DNA of 64,000 bases from Pseudomonadota bacterium (GCA_029558635.1 JAKQEE010000116.1:1-64000), one strand, 5' to 3'. Numbered from the stretch's first letter, positions 17,515-26,998 are shown. Program-made: numbers and translations. The notes: generated by a model from the sequence alone, not told the origin.

Positions 17515-18170
17515 GCCGCCCGTCCGGTTTCCTTGAACGCTTTATGTTTTTTGATTTCTTTGAGGAGGGCGGCCATTTCATCGGCCGCAGTCCCGCGCGG
17601 ATCAAACTCGCCGACGCCCAACCCCTGCATAATCGACGAGGCAAACGCCACACGGTTGCCGAGCGTGGTTTTGGCCACTTGAATATTCATCGCATCAAGC
17701 TTGTCCTTGATTGTCTCGTTGAGTTTCGATTTCGGCGGAACGCGGTTCATCACCAACATCAACGGCTTCTTTTCTTGCAAAATGAGTTTGAGTGTCGGCG
17801 CCGCTGCCCACACATCAAGAGGCGAAGGCTGCATCGGCATCAAAACAAGATCGGCCAGACGAATGGCAATGCTCGATTCACTCTCCGCGTGTGGTGGCGT
17901 ATCAACGACGACATAATCGAATTCGCGTTGGATGCGCGGGAGTTCCCGCACCATCTTCCACCCTTGGGTTTGGAACAGAGTAATGGAATTCTTGCGCCCC
18001 AGATTTTGCGATCTGATCTTGTGCCATTCGGTGAGCGATCCTTGAGGGTCCACGTCAACGACCAGAACTCTAGCCCCATCCTGATCGAGCGCGGCGGCGA
18101 GTTGCGCCGACAGCGTGGTTTTGCCTGCTCCGCCTTTATGCTGGGCAACGGTAAAGACTTTTCCGGTCAT
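17511..18170 (-). CDS. ParA-family ATPase, orphan
   Basis: A 219-residue deviant-Walker ATPase. P-loop KGGAGKTT lies at about residues 12-19 with the signature lysine, DVDPQGS for Walker A', and VVVDTPPHAES for Walker B. Such proteins position plasmids, chromosomes, chemoreceptor arrays or carboxysomes by ATP-driven gradients on the nucleoid. There is no parB, centromere-like repeat array or partner gene next to it, so it is not the chromosomal ParA. It is longer than the MinD-like minimum and has no membrane-targeting helix. The gene stands alone, convergent with anmK. Confidence 0.9.
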   Translation of the reverse strand: MTGKVFTVAQHKGGAGKTTLSAQLAAALDQDGARVLVVDVDPQGSLTEWHKIRSQNLGRKNSITLFQTQGWKMVRELPRIQREFDYVVVDTPPHAESESSIAIRLADLVLMPMQPSPLDVWAAAPTLKLILQEKKPLMLVMNRVPPKSKLNETIKDKLDAMNIQVAKTTLGNRVAFASSIMQGLGVGEFDPRGTAADEMAALLKEIKKHKAFKETGRAA

Positions 18171-18282
18171 GGGTTTTCACTCCTTGGGGGTTCCTTGGTT
18201 GTACCCGAGTCAGGACTTAAAAATCAAGGATTTCGCTCTAAACCGTTGCGAAAATAGGGGGAAATAGGGTAACACACTGCCT

Positions 18283-19281
18283 ATGACCTCAATGACCACC
18301 CGCATAGCCGCCCCGACGCCGGATGTTTTGGATGAAGCCGCCCGTATGATCCGCGCTGGCGGACTGGTCGCATTCCCGACCGAAACGGTTTATGGCCTCG
18401 GGGCTGACGCGACAAATGGCGAAGCGGTGGCACGGATTTTTGCCGCCAAGGGTCGCCCCAAATTCAACCCGCTGATTTCCCATGGCGCATCACTTGAAAT
18501 GCTGAGGGGCGAAGCAAAATTCGATGACCGCGCCTTAAGCCTTGCCGATCAATTCTGGCCGGGTCCCTTGACCATGATTTTACCGCGTTCGGAAACTGGA
18601 AAAGTTGCCGATCTTACCTGCGCCGGATTAAACACGATTGCCCTGCGCGTTCCCGACCATCCGGTGGCGTTGGCCCTGATTGAAAAAGCAGGCGTGCCGA
18701 TTGCCGCGCCCTCGGCCAATGCGTCGGGAACCCTAAGTCCCACATCTCCCCATCACGTTGCCGAGAGTCTGGGCGATGCCGTGCCGCTGATTCTGGCAGG
18801 CGGATCAACTCAATTTGGTCTGGAATCAACCGTTGTGGATTTAACCGGACCGGAGACGGTAATCGTCCGCGCCGGAGCCATCACCGCCGAAGAAGTGAGC
18901 GAGTGTCTGGGTGTGCCAGTGACATATGAACTCTCGGCCACCGACAAACCGCGCTCGCCGGGTCAACTTCTGAAACATTACGCGCCGAATATTCCGCTAC
19001 GTCTCAAAGCGGTTGATGTCAAACCGGACGAAGCCTTGCTCGCATTCGGCTCACTCAAATTCATGTGCGTGAAAGGCGGCGGCAAAGCATCTGACCTCCC
19101 GCCCGCGCAAATCCGCAACCTCTCGGAAAATGCTGATCTGCTGGAAGCTGCCGCGAATTTGTTCGCCTATCTTCGCGCGCTCGATAAACCCGAGCATAAA
19201 CGGATTGCAGTGATGGATATTCCGAATACGGGGATAGGGATTGCGATCAACGACCGTCTGAAACGCGCGGCAGAGTCTTAG
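18283..19281 (+). CDS. tsaC: Threonylcarbamoyl-AMP synthase (TsaC/Sua5 long form)
   Basis: Makes threonylcarbamoyl-AMP from threonine, bicarbonate and ATP, the first step to t6A37 in ANN-decoding tRNAs. The 332-residue protein is the long Sua5 type: an N-terminal YrdC domain with FPTETVYGLGADA, KGRPKFNPLISH and PSANASGTLSPTSP, then a linker and a C-terminal Sua5 domain starting near SPGQLLKHYAP. The ATG at 18283 is used; a second ATG four codons later is also possible. Its last four bases overlap the end of the convergent transglycosylase gene. Confidence 0.94.
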   Translation: MTSMTTRIAAPTPDVLDEAARMIRAGGLVAFPTETVYGLGADATNGEAVARIFAAKGRPKFNPLISHGASLEMLRGEAKFDDRALSLADQFWPGPLTMILPRSETGKVADLTCAGLNTIALRVPDHPVALALIEKAGVPIAAPSANASGTLSPTSPHHVAESLGDAVPLILAGGSTQFGLESTVVDLTGPETVIVRAGAITAEEVSECLGVPVTYELSATDKPRSPGQLLKHYAPNIPLRLKAVDVKPDEALLAFGSLKFMCVKGGGKASDLPPAQIRNLSENADLLEAAANLFAYLRALDKPEHKRIAVMDIPNTGIGIAINDRLKRAAES

Positions 19282-20168
19282 GAATTATAACGCCCTTGGC
19301 GCGAATAATCGGTTTTAAGTAGATCAAGAATATCAATCGGCGTGACAAAGCTGGGCGACAGTCCCGCAATCCCGCCAAGGTTATCGGTGGGCGTCCATGA
19401 AGCGGCGAGGGGCGTGGTATTGGCCGCCCGAATGCGGGTCCACCGTCCGTTAGTCTCGTTGAATTTATGATCGTATTTCATGGTCTCCTCCGCGGTTTCG
19501 GTGGGGATTATAACATTACTGACCGGCTGCTGCGTATCAACTGCATCGTACGCGGTGGCGGGAATGTCGCTCTCGATCTGGAATTTGTTGTCAAAGAACG
19601 CGTAAACTTCAGCCAACGATTTCTCTTTCCCTGACTTGGTATAGAAAACATTTTTGTTGGCTGCTGCCGCTTGTGGAAACGTATCCGCCGCCGAGGCTGT
19701 CGGATTGGCATGAAGCGCCTTGAGGAATTTTGCCGCTCCCCCCGGTCCCATAAAATGAGCCATATAGAGCTCGGTTGATCCGATATCTCCACCAACACAA
19801 TTTTGCAGATAATTTTTATTCTCCGCCGCGAGCTCCCCCGCCATCAACGAACAGACCTTGGGGTCGTTGCGCAGGTTCAGAATTTCGGTGCGACTGGCGT
19901 TCTGGTCAATATTATGTTTCGCGCCGTATTTATTCACCATGGCAAGCCAAGTGGAGTCGATAAACTGGTAAAGTCCCGTGGCCGAGCTGGTTTTCGCTTT
20001 GGCATTGGCCTTGAAGCTGCTTTCGACCTGCGCCTGCTGCATAAGATAGGTAAAATCGACACCCGTTTTGGCACTGGCATTCTGGATCGCCGAGGCAATT
20101 TTTGCCCCCGCCTTGGATTTCAAAGCGGAAATATCGGCGGAAATAGAGCTGTTTTGGCCTGTAAGCAT
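19278..20168 (-). CDS. Lytic transglycosylase (SLT domain) protein
   Basis: A 296-residue protein with an SLT/lysozyme-like domain at about residues 30-165. The catalytic glutamate is in QAQVESSFKANAK, followed by SSATGLYQFIDSTW and a later AAENKNYL helix; these enzymes cleave peptidoglycan and form 1,6-anhydroMurNAc. There is no clear signal peptide (the N-terminus is Ser/Ala/Gln-rich), which resembles transglycosylases exported by or attached to flagellar or pilus machines. The C-terminal ~100 residues are not recognised. An ATG at 20166-20168 is preferred to the adjacent TTG. Confidence 0.87.
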   Translation of the reverse strand: MLTGQNSSISADISALKSKAGAKIASAIQNASAKTGVDFTYLMQQAQVESSFKANAKAKTSSATGLYQFIDSTWLAMVNKYGAKHNIDQNASRTEILNLRNDPKVCSLMAGELAAENKNYLQNCVGGDIGSTELYMAHFMGPGGAAKFLKALHANPTASAADTFPQAAAANKNVFYTKSGKEKSLAEVYAFFDNKFQIESDIPATAYDAVDTQQPVSNVIIPTETAEETMKYDHKFNETNGRWTRIRAANTTPLAASWTPTDNLGGIAGLSPSFVTPIDILDLLKTDYSRQGRYNS

Positions 20169-20219
20169 CAATTCTTACCCTTTCACAGGGCAAGAATTGC
20201 AAACGCTGTGCCAGAAAAT

Positions 20220-20570
20220 TTAGCGAATAGCGTAATTTGGCCCTGTGCTACCTGTTCGGGCTGCTAAAGCTGCGGAAATATCGGATTGCACTGAGACGTT
20301 CGATAGGGCAAGTGTCCCTTTAGGAAAACAGGCAGAGCTGCTGTGGACTGGAGAGCCGAAAATTCGGACGTTGGCTTCCTGCTCGAATAAAATCTTCAAG
20401 TGAAGCATAGAAGTGGCAGATTGATTAAAACAAAAAGACAGCCGCTCTACACCATGTGGGGCATCTTTCGGGCAAAGGGTGATAACCATATTATGGGTTT
20501 TACCGACCATATGTTCCTCTATAGGGGAAATGGACGATGCCAGAATACGGCCTTCAAAAACTTCACTCAT
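20220..20570 (-). CDS. Hypothetical protein, possibly PilZ-like beta-barrel
   Basis: A 116-residue protein that I cannot assign. The N-terminal FEGRILASSISPIEEHMVG and the alternation of short strands recall small regulatory beta-barrels such as PilZ, but the RxxxR and D/NxSxxG motifs are absent, so that is weak. There are three cysteines and no signal peptide. GAGG lies a few bases before the ATG at 20568-20570. It is transcribed toward the transglycosylase gene 51 bases downstream and may share its transcript. Confidence 0.65.
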   Translation of the reverse strand: MSEVFEGRILASSISPIEEHMVGKTHNMVITLCPKDAPHGVERLSFCFNQSATSMLHLKILFEQEANVRIFGSPVHSSSACFPKGTLALSNVSVQSDISAALAARTGSTGPNYAIR

Positions 20571-20728
20571 TTATATACCTCACTTGTGATTTTGTAGTTT
20601 ATGGTAATTTACAAAGGGTTTGTCAACTGTTTTATAAAAAATGCCCCTAGCCATTCTCTCTTGGTAGATACTGTCGATGATGTTAGATTAACCTTCTGAT
20701 ATTATTTTGAAATATAGAGAACTTCGCC

Positions 20729-22366
20729 ATGCCGACCTATACCCCGCCCATTGCCGATATGAAACTCCTTTTGGAAAAAGTGACTCCGCTGACCGACTTA
20801 GGGCGTGACGATCTGGATAGTGGCATGGTCGAAGCGATCTTGGAAGAGGCCGGTAAATTGGCCGCAGGCAGTATTGCTCCGCTCAACGAAGCGGGCGACC
20901 GTGAAGGGGCAAGGCTCGAAAACGGTGATGTCAAAACCGCCAAAGGATTTAAGGACGCCTACAAACTCTATACCGAAGGAGGCTGGAACGCCGTTCCGTT
21001 TGATGTGGAGTTCGGCGGTCAGGGGCTGCCGTGGCTGATGTCGTTTCCGGTTCAGGAAATGTGGCAATCGGCAAGCTTGTCATTCGGGCTGTGTCCACTT
21101 TTGAATCAAGGCGCGGTCGAAGCCATCACCCATCACGGCACAAGCGAGCAAAAAGAATTTTATCTACCGCACCTGATCGCGGGTAACTGGACTGGAACGA
21201 TGAACCTGACCGAACCCGGCGCGGGGTCCGACCTTGCCCTTATCAAATCCAAAGCCGAAAGAAACGGCGACGGAACTTACCGCATTTTTGGCCAGAAAAT
21301 TTTCATCACCTACGGCGATCACGATATGGCCGACAATATCATCCATCTGGTACTCGCGCGTTTGCCTGACGCACCGGAAGGGGTCAAGGGCATTTCGCTC
21401 TTTATTGTTCCGAAATTTCTGGCGGACGGCACACGCAACGATGTGAAATGTGTCGGCCTCGAACATAAACTGGGCATTCATGCGTCACCCACCTGCACAA
21501 TGCAGTTCGGCGATGCGGGCGGAGCTGTGGGCTATCTGATCGGCGAAGAGCATCAAGGCCTCAAATACATGTTCACCATGATGAACAACGCGCGCCTCTC
21601 GGTTGGGTTGCAAGGCGTTGCCCTGTGCGAACGCGCCACGCAAGCCGCCAAAGCCTACGCCGCAGACCGCAAACAAGGCAAGCCTCTGACGGGTGGCGAT
21701 ACGGCAACCATCGACAAGCATCCCGATGTCAAACGCATGATCCTCTCGATGGAATCCCTGACTCTCGCCGGACGTGCCTTGGCCTATGAAGCGGCATTCT
21801 ATCTCGACAAAGCCGCCACCGGAGATAAAGGCGCACAAGAGCGCGTCGATCTGTTGACCCCCATCGTCAAATCATGGTGTACCGATAACGCGGTCGAGGT
21901 CGCATCACTGGGCGTTCAGGTCCACGGGGGTATGGGCTTTATCGAGGAAACGGGCGCGGCGCAATTTTACCGTGATGCGCGTATCCTGTCGATCTACGAA
22001 GGCACCAACGGCATCCAATCTTCCGATCTGGTCTTCCGCAAATTGTTGCGCGACGACGGCGCAGCGATGACCAGATGGAGTCTTGAAATGAAACAAACGA
22101 AAGATACCGACATTCTCGCTTCGCTTTCGAAACTGGACTCCGCAACCGCGCATCTTCTGGACAGCAAAGCTAATCCCGATGGGGTCGCGGCAGTTTCCGT
22201 GCCATACCTGAATCTGGCCGGTCTGGTGGCCGGTGCGGTGATGCTGGAAAAAATAGCGGTGGCGGACACGAGCAAAACCGCGCTGCTAGCGTTCTATAAA
22301 ACGCACATCCTGCCGCGCGCCGCAGCTCACGCTGTCACGGTGCAAACGGGCATGACAAGTGTCTGA
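20729..22366 (+). CDS. Acyl-CoA dehydrogenase
   Basis: A FAD enzyme that introduces the 2,3-double bond into acyl-CoA in beta-oxidation or a related pathway. At 545 residues it belongs to the larger bacterial group with an extended C-terminus (FadE/DmdC-like). Visible motifs are MNLTEPGAGSDLA, KIFITYGDHD, the GGMGFIEETGAAQFYRDARI helix and YEGTNGIQ, whose glutamate is the usual catalytic base. The substrate chain length cannot be judged. It is a single gene with its own upstream region. Confidence 0.92.
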   Translation: MPTYTPPIADMKLLLEKVTPLTDLGRDDLDSGMVEAILEEAGKLAAGSIAPLNEAGDREGARLENGDVKTAKGFKDAYKLYTEGGWNAVPFDVEFGGQGLPWLMSFPVQEMWQSASLSFGLCPLLNQGAVEAITHHGTSEQKEFYLPHLIAGNWTGTMNLTEPGAGSDLALIKSKAERNGDGTYRIFGQKIFITYGDHDMADNIIHLVLARLPDAPEGVKGISLFIVPKFLADGTRNDVKCVGLEHKLGIHASPTCTMQFGDAGGAVGYLIGEEHQGLKYMFTMMNNARLSVGLQGVALCERATQAAKAYAADRKQGKPLTGGDTATIDKHPDVKRMILSMESLTLAGRALAYEAAFYLDKAATGDKGAQERVDLLTPIVKSWCTDNAVEVASLGVQVHGGMGFIEETGAAQFYRDARILSIYEGTNGIQSSDLVFRKLLRDDGAAMTRWSLEMKQTKDTDILASLSKLDSATAHLLDSKANPDGVAAVSVPYLNLAGLVAGAVMLEKIAVADTSKTALLAFYKTHILPRAAAHAVTVQTGMTSV

Positions 22367-22957
22367 TTATTTTTTAGCAGCGCCGGGAAACAGCAACTCG
22401 TAAACGCCCTCTTTTTTAAGGCGCTCGATATCCCGTTCCTTATCAAGACGCTCCTGAAGCATTTTTCCTTGGTCGCATTTGCTATAGGCGCGGGTCATCT
22501 GCGCTTCGCGCACATACGGATTGTCGCTGGTGTTGCGTTCATATTGTCTGGCGAAATTGGAAGCAAAGCAGGTGCAGAATTCTTCGAAATTGCGTGGCCG
22601 CATATTGCGTGCCCAACTCTTGCACTGATCAAACGTTCTTCCTGCGACATCGACCGAATTGGGGCATGACCGCTCTGCCTCGATCAATAGAATGGTCTCG
22701 GACACGACATCGCCACGCTCCTTGCGCAATTCCAGAAACTTCATCCCCAGACAATCGCAATCGTAATAGGTGCGAAGATAGTCGGTATCTCTACATTGGG
22801 CCGAAATTCTCAATGCTTCTTCGATCTGTTCCGGTTTTGCGTCTTTTAAAACATCATCGGTCTTCCCGGACGGCAAAACCCCACGCGGCGCATCCTCGGC
22901 AAAAGCCGGAGCGCAAAACAGAATGGCAAGCAAAAGGACAAGAAACGGAAACCGCAT
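22367..22957 (-). CDS. Secreted cysteine-containing hypothetical protein
   Basis: The 196-residue protein has a clear Sec signal peptide (residues 1-20, FLVLLLAILFCAPAFA, cleavage before ED). The mature part is charged and helical with eight cysteines (QCRDT, YDCDCLG, RSCPNS, DQCKSW, EFCTCF, SKCDQG), which would probably form disulfides in the periplasm. I do not recognise the family. Its stop codon directly abuts that of the converging acyl-CoA dehydrogenase. Confidence 0.8.
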   Translation of the reverse strand: MRFPFLVLLLAILFCAPAFAEDAPRGVLPSGKTDDVLKDAKPEQIEEALRISAQCRDTDYLRTYYDCDCLGMKFLELRKERGDVVSETILLIEAERSCPNSVDVAGRTFDQCKSWARNMRPRNFEEFCTCFASNFARQYERNTSDNPYVREAQMTRAYSKCDQGKMLQERLDKERDIERLKKEGVYELLFPGAAKK

Positions 22958-23011
22958 AGCCTATATTATGCCCGAAATGATTAAGAAATGAAGAGAAAGG
23001 TTGAATTTCTT

Positions 23012-23845
23012 TTATTTGACCTTTTGGGGATACCCTTTGACCTGTTCCGGTGCGATACACCGCAGCAGGTCGCGGATTTCCTGACGCGCGGAAATAGCCG
23101 ACATTGTCATTTTATGTTCGGGGTCTTCCTTCATATCAAGCAGTGTCATGCCCTTGAGGAACATTTCACGGAAAATGACCCGTTCGCCAAAACCGGGGGC
23201 CAGCCGGAACCCGAATTGCTTCCCGATTTCTTCCAGCAATTCGCCAACCTCGCGCTTGTTCTTGGCATCCAGAGATGACAGGCGGTTGCGCATCACAATC
23301 CAGTCGAGGTCTTTGCCGTCCCTTGCTTTCTTCTTGCCCCGTTGTTCCAGAACCATTTTGGTATAAATCGACGGCCCCTTTATCGCGCGGCTTTCGGTAT
23401 CAATCCGCGCCAGAACGTCGAGATCGATAAAGGAATCATTCATCGGCGTAATCACTGTATCGGCATAGGAATGCGCAATCTGGCCGAGGTAAGTGTCGGA
23501 ACCGGGCGTATCCACCACCACAAAATCGACCAGCGAAGACATTTCTTCGGTGGCCATCATAAAGAAATCATAATCCATACGCTCCTGTTGATCGACCGTG
23601 GCTGCTTTGGACCGTTCAATCGGGAAATGGATGGGTGAGGGGAGTTCCAGTTTATGCCGCGCGACATATTCAAACCGGTTGGCCATATAACGGGTAAACG
23701 TCCCCTGCCGCGCGTCCAGATCAATGGACCCGACGCGGTATCCGAGCCTGAGCAAACCGATGGCGACATGCATCGCGGTGGTCGATTTGCCCGACCCGCC
23801 TTTTTCATTCCCCAGAACGATAAAATATGGACGTGAATCCGTCAT
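23012..23845 (-). CDS. mipZ: Division-plane positioning ATPase MipZ
   Basis: A ParA/MinD-family ATPase of alphaproteobacteria that binds ParB at the poles and inhibits FtsZ polymerisation away from midcell. The 277-residue protein has the deviant Walker A GNEKGGSGKSTTAMH, DLDARQGTFTRYM, VVVDTPGSDTYL and the NRLSSLDAKNKR motif characteristic of MipZ. The start at 23843-23845 (MTDSRPYFI) was chosen; 12 codons upstream are open but unconserved. MipZ is largely limited to alphaproteobacteria, which makes this gene a good taxonomic marker for the window. Confidence 0.93.
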   Translation of the reverse strand: MTDSRPYFIVLGNEKGGSGKSTTAMHVAIGLLRLGYRVGSIDLDARQGTFTRYMANRFEYVARHKLELPSPIHFPIERSKAATVDQQERMDYDFFMMATEEMSSLVDFVVVDTPGSDTYLGQIAHSYADTVITPMNDSFIDLDVLARIDTESRAIKGPSIYTKMVLEQRGKKKARDGKDLDWIVMRNRLSSLDAKNKREVGELLEEIGKQFGFRLAPGFGERVIFREMFLKGMTLLDMKEDPEHKMTMSAISARQEIRDLLRCIAPEQVKGYPQKVK

Positions 23846-23922
23846 GGTGGAGCGTATTAAAGCATGATCTGTGCATGACATAAAGCATTGTTTTTGCTAG
23901 ACTCGCTCAAAGGGAGCCAAAA

Positions 23923-24159
23923 ATGAATCGGATAGATAACCGGAACCTTGTGATCCGCCTCGTCAGGATAACGGCAGCAATTCTGTGCGCCGTTGGATTG
24001 TCGATCTTTTTTGATGTCTCTGATCTGGCCAGCCAAATGGGCTGGGTGGAAGACGGGTTGAACCGGATTCTCGGCGCGGCCCTGATGGTGGTGGCGGCGA
24101 TAGATGCGATGCTGGTTCCGCGCATTCTCGAAAAATCTTCGGGACAGGATAAGGTATAA
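23923..24159 (+). CDS. Small two-helix membrane protein
   Basis: A 78-residue protein with two predicted membrane helices (about residues 12-30 and 46-68) and a short loop between them. GGGAG sits at the right distance before the ATG. The stop codon is two bases before the aminopeptidase P start, so the two are one transcript. The family is unknown. It is divergent from mipZ. Confidence 0.75.
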   Translation: MNRIDNRNLVIRLVRITAAILCAVGLSIFFDVSDLASQMGWVEDGLNRILGAALMVVAAIDAMLVPRILEKSSGQDKV

Positions 24160-24161
24160 TA

Positions 24162-25928
24162 ATGGATGCATCTAAAAAACTATCTGCCTTGCGCGCCGAA
24201 ATAACAAAACAAAATCTCGATGGGTTTATCGTGCCGCACGCGGACGAATATCTGAACGAATACCTGCCCGCGAGTGCTGAATCTCTGGCATGGCTCACAA
24301 ATTTCACCGGATCGAGCGGCGAAGCCGTCATTTTAAAAGATAGGGCGCTGGTTCTGACGGACAGCCGCTACACCATCCAGATTGTGCGGGAGGTTGACAG
24401 TAAACTCTATGAAATCGGCGACATGGCAACGCTTTCGGTGGGCGACTGGCTGGCGGCGAACGCTGCTGGTGAAAAAATCGGATACGACCCGCGACTGCAC
24501 ACGCGCAAACAGATCGAAAAGATCGAAGAAAAAATAAAAGGCAAAAAAATCTCGTTACATCCGGTTGATCAAAACCCGCTCTATGAGGTCTGGACCGACC
24601 GTCCTTCGGTCCCGCAAAGTCTGGCCGAATTGTTTCCCGACGCGGTGGCAGGGGCGACCTCCGCCGAAAAAAGGCACAGAATTGCAGATGATTTGAAACG
24701 GGAAAAAATCTCCGCCGTGATTATCACTGACTGCGATGGAATTTGCTGGCTGCTCAATGTTCGCGGTGATGACGTTCCATATAATCCGCTGGTGTTGTCG
24801 AGGCTTGTCCTGCATGTCGACGGCACTGCTGATTGGTACGTCGATGAACGTAAAGTCCCGCAACAGGTTGCTGATCATTTGGGGGGCGAAGTCCGCATGC
24901 GCGCGCCGGAAAATTTCGAAACTGATTTGGCGAAGCTGAAAGGTCCCGTACAGGTGGATCCCGCGCGCTCGCCGCTACTCGCCGAAATGATTCTGGAGGA
25001 AAAGGGCATTGAAACGATTGATGGTAAAAGCCCGTGCGTCTTTCCAAAGTCCATAAAAACTCCGTCAGAGCAACTCTGGATCAAGAAAGCCCATATCCGT
25101 GATGGAGTGGCTGTCACCTTATTCCTGCACTGGCTTGATTGTCAGGATTTCGACAGGGAAACCCACACCGAAATCTCGTTGGCCGAGAAACTCGAAGACT
25201 TCCGTAAAGGCCAAGACGGTTATCGCGGACCAAGCTTTCCGACCATCAGCGGCTGGGCATCGAACGGCGCGGTCGTTCATTATCGCGCCGTGCCTGAAAC
25301 CAATTTGAAAATCACGGGGAACAATTTCCTGCTCCTCGACAGCGGCGCGCAATACGAATACGGCACCACTGACATTACGCGTACCATTGTGATCGGTAAG
25401 GTAACGGACGAAATGAAAGACCGGTTTACCCGTGTTCTCAAGGGCCATATCGCCGTATCTTCTGCCGTTATGGATGATGCGATGGATGGAGCAACGCTTG
25501 ATGCGCTGGCACGATCACCGCTCAAAGCGGTAGGGCTTGATTACGGTCATGGCACAGGCCACGGGGTCGGATGTTATTTATGCGTCCACGAAGATTCTAC
25601 GCGCATTTCCCCGATGGCCAAGGACCAGACTTTCAAACCCGGTATGCTTCTGTCCGACGAACCGGGATATTATCTCAAAGGACAGTACGGGATCAGACAC
25701 GAGAATCTGATTCTCTGCCACGAACGTGAAGACGGGAAACTCTATTGGGAACCGGTGACCCTTGTGCCGTTCGACCTGCGCGGCGTGGAATGGGGCATGA
25801 TGACGGCGGATGAAATCCAGTGGCTCCGCGACTATCACGAACGGGTTTTTGCCGAAATTTCGCCGTTTCTCTATTCTGAAGCGGTGGATTGGTTGCGGGA
25901 GTTTTGTTTTTCATATTTCAAGAATTAA
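24162..25928 (+). CDS. pepP: Xaa-Pro aminopeptidase (aminopeptidase P, M24B)
   Basis: A dimetal peptidase that removes N-terminal residues before proline. At 588 residues it is the long three-domain form like eukaryotic cytosolic aminopeptidase P. There are two creatinase-like N-terminal domains, then the pita-bread domain with metal ligands in LLDSGAQYEYGTTDITRT (Asp pair), GHGTGHGVGCYLCVHE (His), LLSDEPGYY (Glu) and IRHENLIL (Glu), then the short M24 C-terminal domain. It is translated just after the small membrane protein gene. Confidence 0.94.
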   Translation: MDASKKLSALRAEITKQNLDGFIVPHADEYLNEYLPASAESLAWLTNFTGSSGEAVILKDRALVLTDSRYTIQIVREVDSKLYEIGDMATLSVGDWLAANAAGEKIGYDPRLHTRKQIEKIEEKIKGKKISLHPVDQNPLYEVWTDRPSVPQSLAELFPDAVAGATSAEKRHRIADDLKREKISAVIITDCDGICWLLNVRGDDVPYNPLVLSRLVLHVDGTADWYVDERKVPQQVADHLGGEVRMRAPENFETDLAKLKGPVQVDPARSPLLAEMILEEKGIETIDGKSPCVFPKSIKTPSEQLWIKKAHIRDGVAVTLFLHWLDCQDFDRETHTEISLAEKLEDFRKGQDGYRGPSFPTISGWASNGAVVHYRAVPETNLKITGNNFLLLDSGAQYEYGTTDITRTIVIGKVTDEMKDRFTRVLKGHIAVSSAVMDDAMDGATLDALARSPLKAVGLDYGHGTGHGVGCYLCVHEDSTRISPMAKDQTFKPGMLLSDEPGYYLKGQYGIRHENLILCHEREDGKLYWEPVTLVPFDLRGVEWGMMTADEIQWLRDYHERVFAEISPFLYSEAVDWLREFCFSYFKN

Positions 25929-26036
25929 GCCGTGGAAATCTGGGGATTTAGAGGGTAATCAATTAGACAACCCGCCCTGAATTACGCTATAAAAACCGTC
26001 TCCAAACAAATTGAAATTGAGCGAAAAGGATAAAGC

Positions 26037-26516
26037 ATGGCTGGAAGTTTGAACAAAGTAATGTTGATCGGGAATCTGGGGAGCGACCCCGAAGTGCGGA
26101 GCATGAATTCCGGTGACGAAGTGGCCTCCTTTTCTGTGGCAACGTCTGAGAGCTGGAAAGACAAAGCAACCGGCGAACGTAAAGACCGCACCCAATGGCA
26201 CAAAGTTGTAATTTTCAACTCGGCTTTGGTCAACGTCGCCCGTAACTACCTGCACAAAGGCTCGAAAGTCTTTATCGAAGGTCAGCTGGAAACCCGCAAA
26301 TGGACGGATAAAGAAGGTCGCGATCAATATACCACCGAAGTTGTCTTGCGCCCTTATCGCGGTGAGCTGACGATGCTCGATTCCAAAGGACAGGGCAGCT
26401 CTGCGGCCAACGATTCTTACGGCGATTCCGCGCCCAGCTATTCTTCGGGCGGTGGTTCGTCCTACGGCAACGCAGCGCCTGCGGTTGATGAACTGGCAGA
26501 CGATATTCCGTTTTAA
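26037..26516 (+). CDS. ssb: Single-stranded DNA-binding protein
   Basis: An OB-fold protein that coats ssDNA in replication and repair. The 159 residues include NKVMLIGNLGSDPEVR, the TQWHKVVIF strand, GSKVFIEGQLETRKW, a Ser/Gly-rich linker and the acidic tip DDIPF that recruits partner proteins. SD AAAGGA lies upstream. It is followed two bases later by a DUF2059-like gene and then gyrA; ssb close upstream of gyrA is a recurring alphaproteobacterial order. Confidence 0.97.
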   Translation: MAGSLNKVMLIGNLGSDPEVRSMNSGDEVASFSVATSESWKDKATGERKDRTQWHKVVIFNSALVNVARNYLHKGSKVFIEGQLETRKWTDKEGRDQYTTEVVLRPYRGELTMLDSKGQGSSAANDSYGDSAPSYSSGGGSSYGNAAPAVDELADDIPF

Positions 26517-26518
26517 TC

Positions 26519-26998
26519 ATGACGAAGCTTCTCTCTCTTGCGGTTTGTGGGGTTCTGATGCTGGGCGGCTTTGCGGCCTATGCTGAGGATGTAAAAGACG
26601 ACCATGCGGAGCGCATGGCGCTCTCACGTGAACTGCACGACATCAAGAAGGTCAAGGAACAGGTTCTGGGGGATATCGACAACATTGCCCAGTCCCTGCC
26701 CATGAACGAGCGGGAAGATTTCAAGAAATACATGGAACTGCACGTCGATTTCGATGCGCTGGAACAGAAGTCGATTGAATATGCGGCTGATACGTACACG
26801 ATCCATGAATTCAAGGCGATGATTGCCTATTTTGGCTCGAATGAAGGCCGCTCCGCTGAGGCCAAGGGCGGGGAATACGCCGCTAAATTTGGCCCCGAAG
26901 TCCAGAAGGAAATCGACAAGGCGATCATGGCGGCCAAATTCGATAAAATCGGGGGAAGCTCCCATCCCGAGCCCACAAAGGATATGCTCGGAAAATAG
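26519..26998 (+). CDS. DUF2059-like secreted protein
   Basis: A 159-residue protein with a signal peptide (LLSLAVCGVLMLGGFAAYA, cleavage near residue 22) and a helical mature part. The segment ending TIHEFKAMIAYFGSNEGRSAEAK fits DUF2059, whose members have a conserved motif of this type (ELxaMiaFYkSpeGr). The function is unknown; it is probably periplasmic. It begins two bases after the ssb stop, so it is cotranscribed, and an intrinsic terminator follows. Confidence 0.78.
   Translation: MTKLLSLAVCGVLMLGGFAAYAEDVKDDHAERMALSRELHDIKKVKEQVLGDIDNIAQSLPMNEREDFKKYMELHVDFDALEQKSIEYAADTYTIHEFKAMIAYFGSNEGRSAEAKGGEYAAKFGPEVQKEIDKAIMAAKFDKIGGSSHPEPTKDMLGK

Noticed and set aside
20220-20570. PilZ domain call for the small protein
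   Set aside because: The c-di-GMP-binding RxxxR and D/NxSxxG motifs are missing, so the gene is left as hypothetical.
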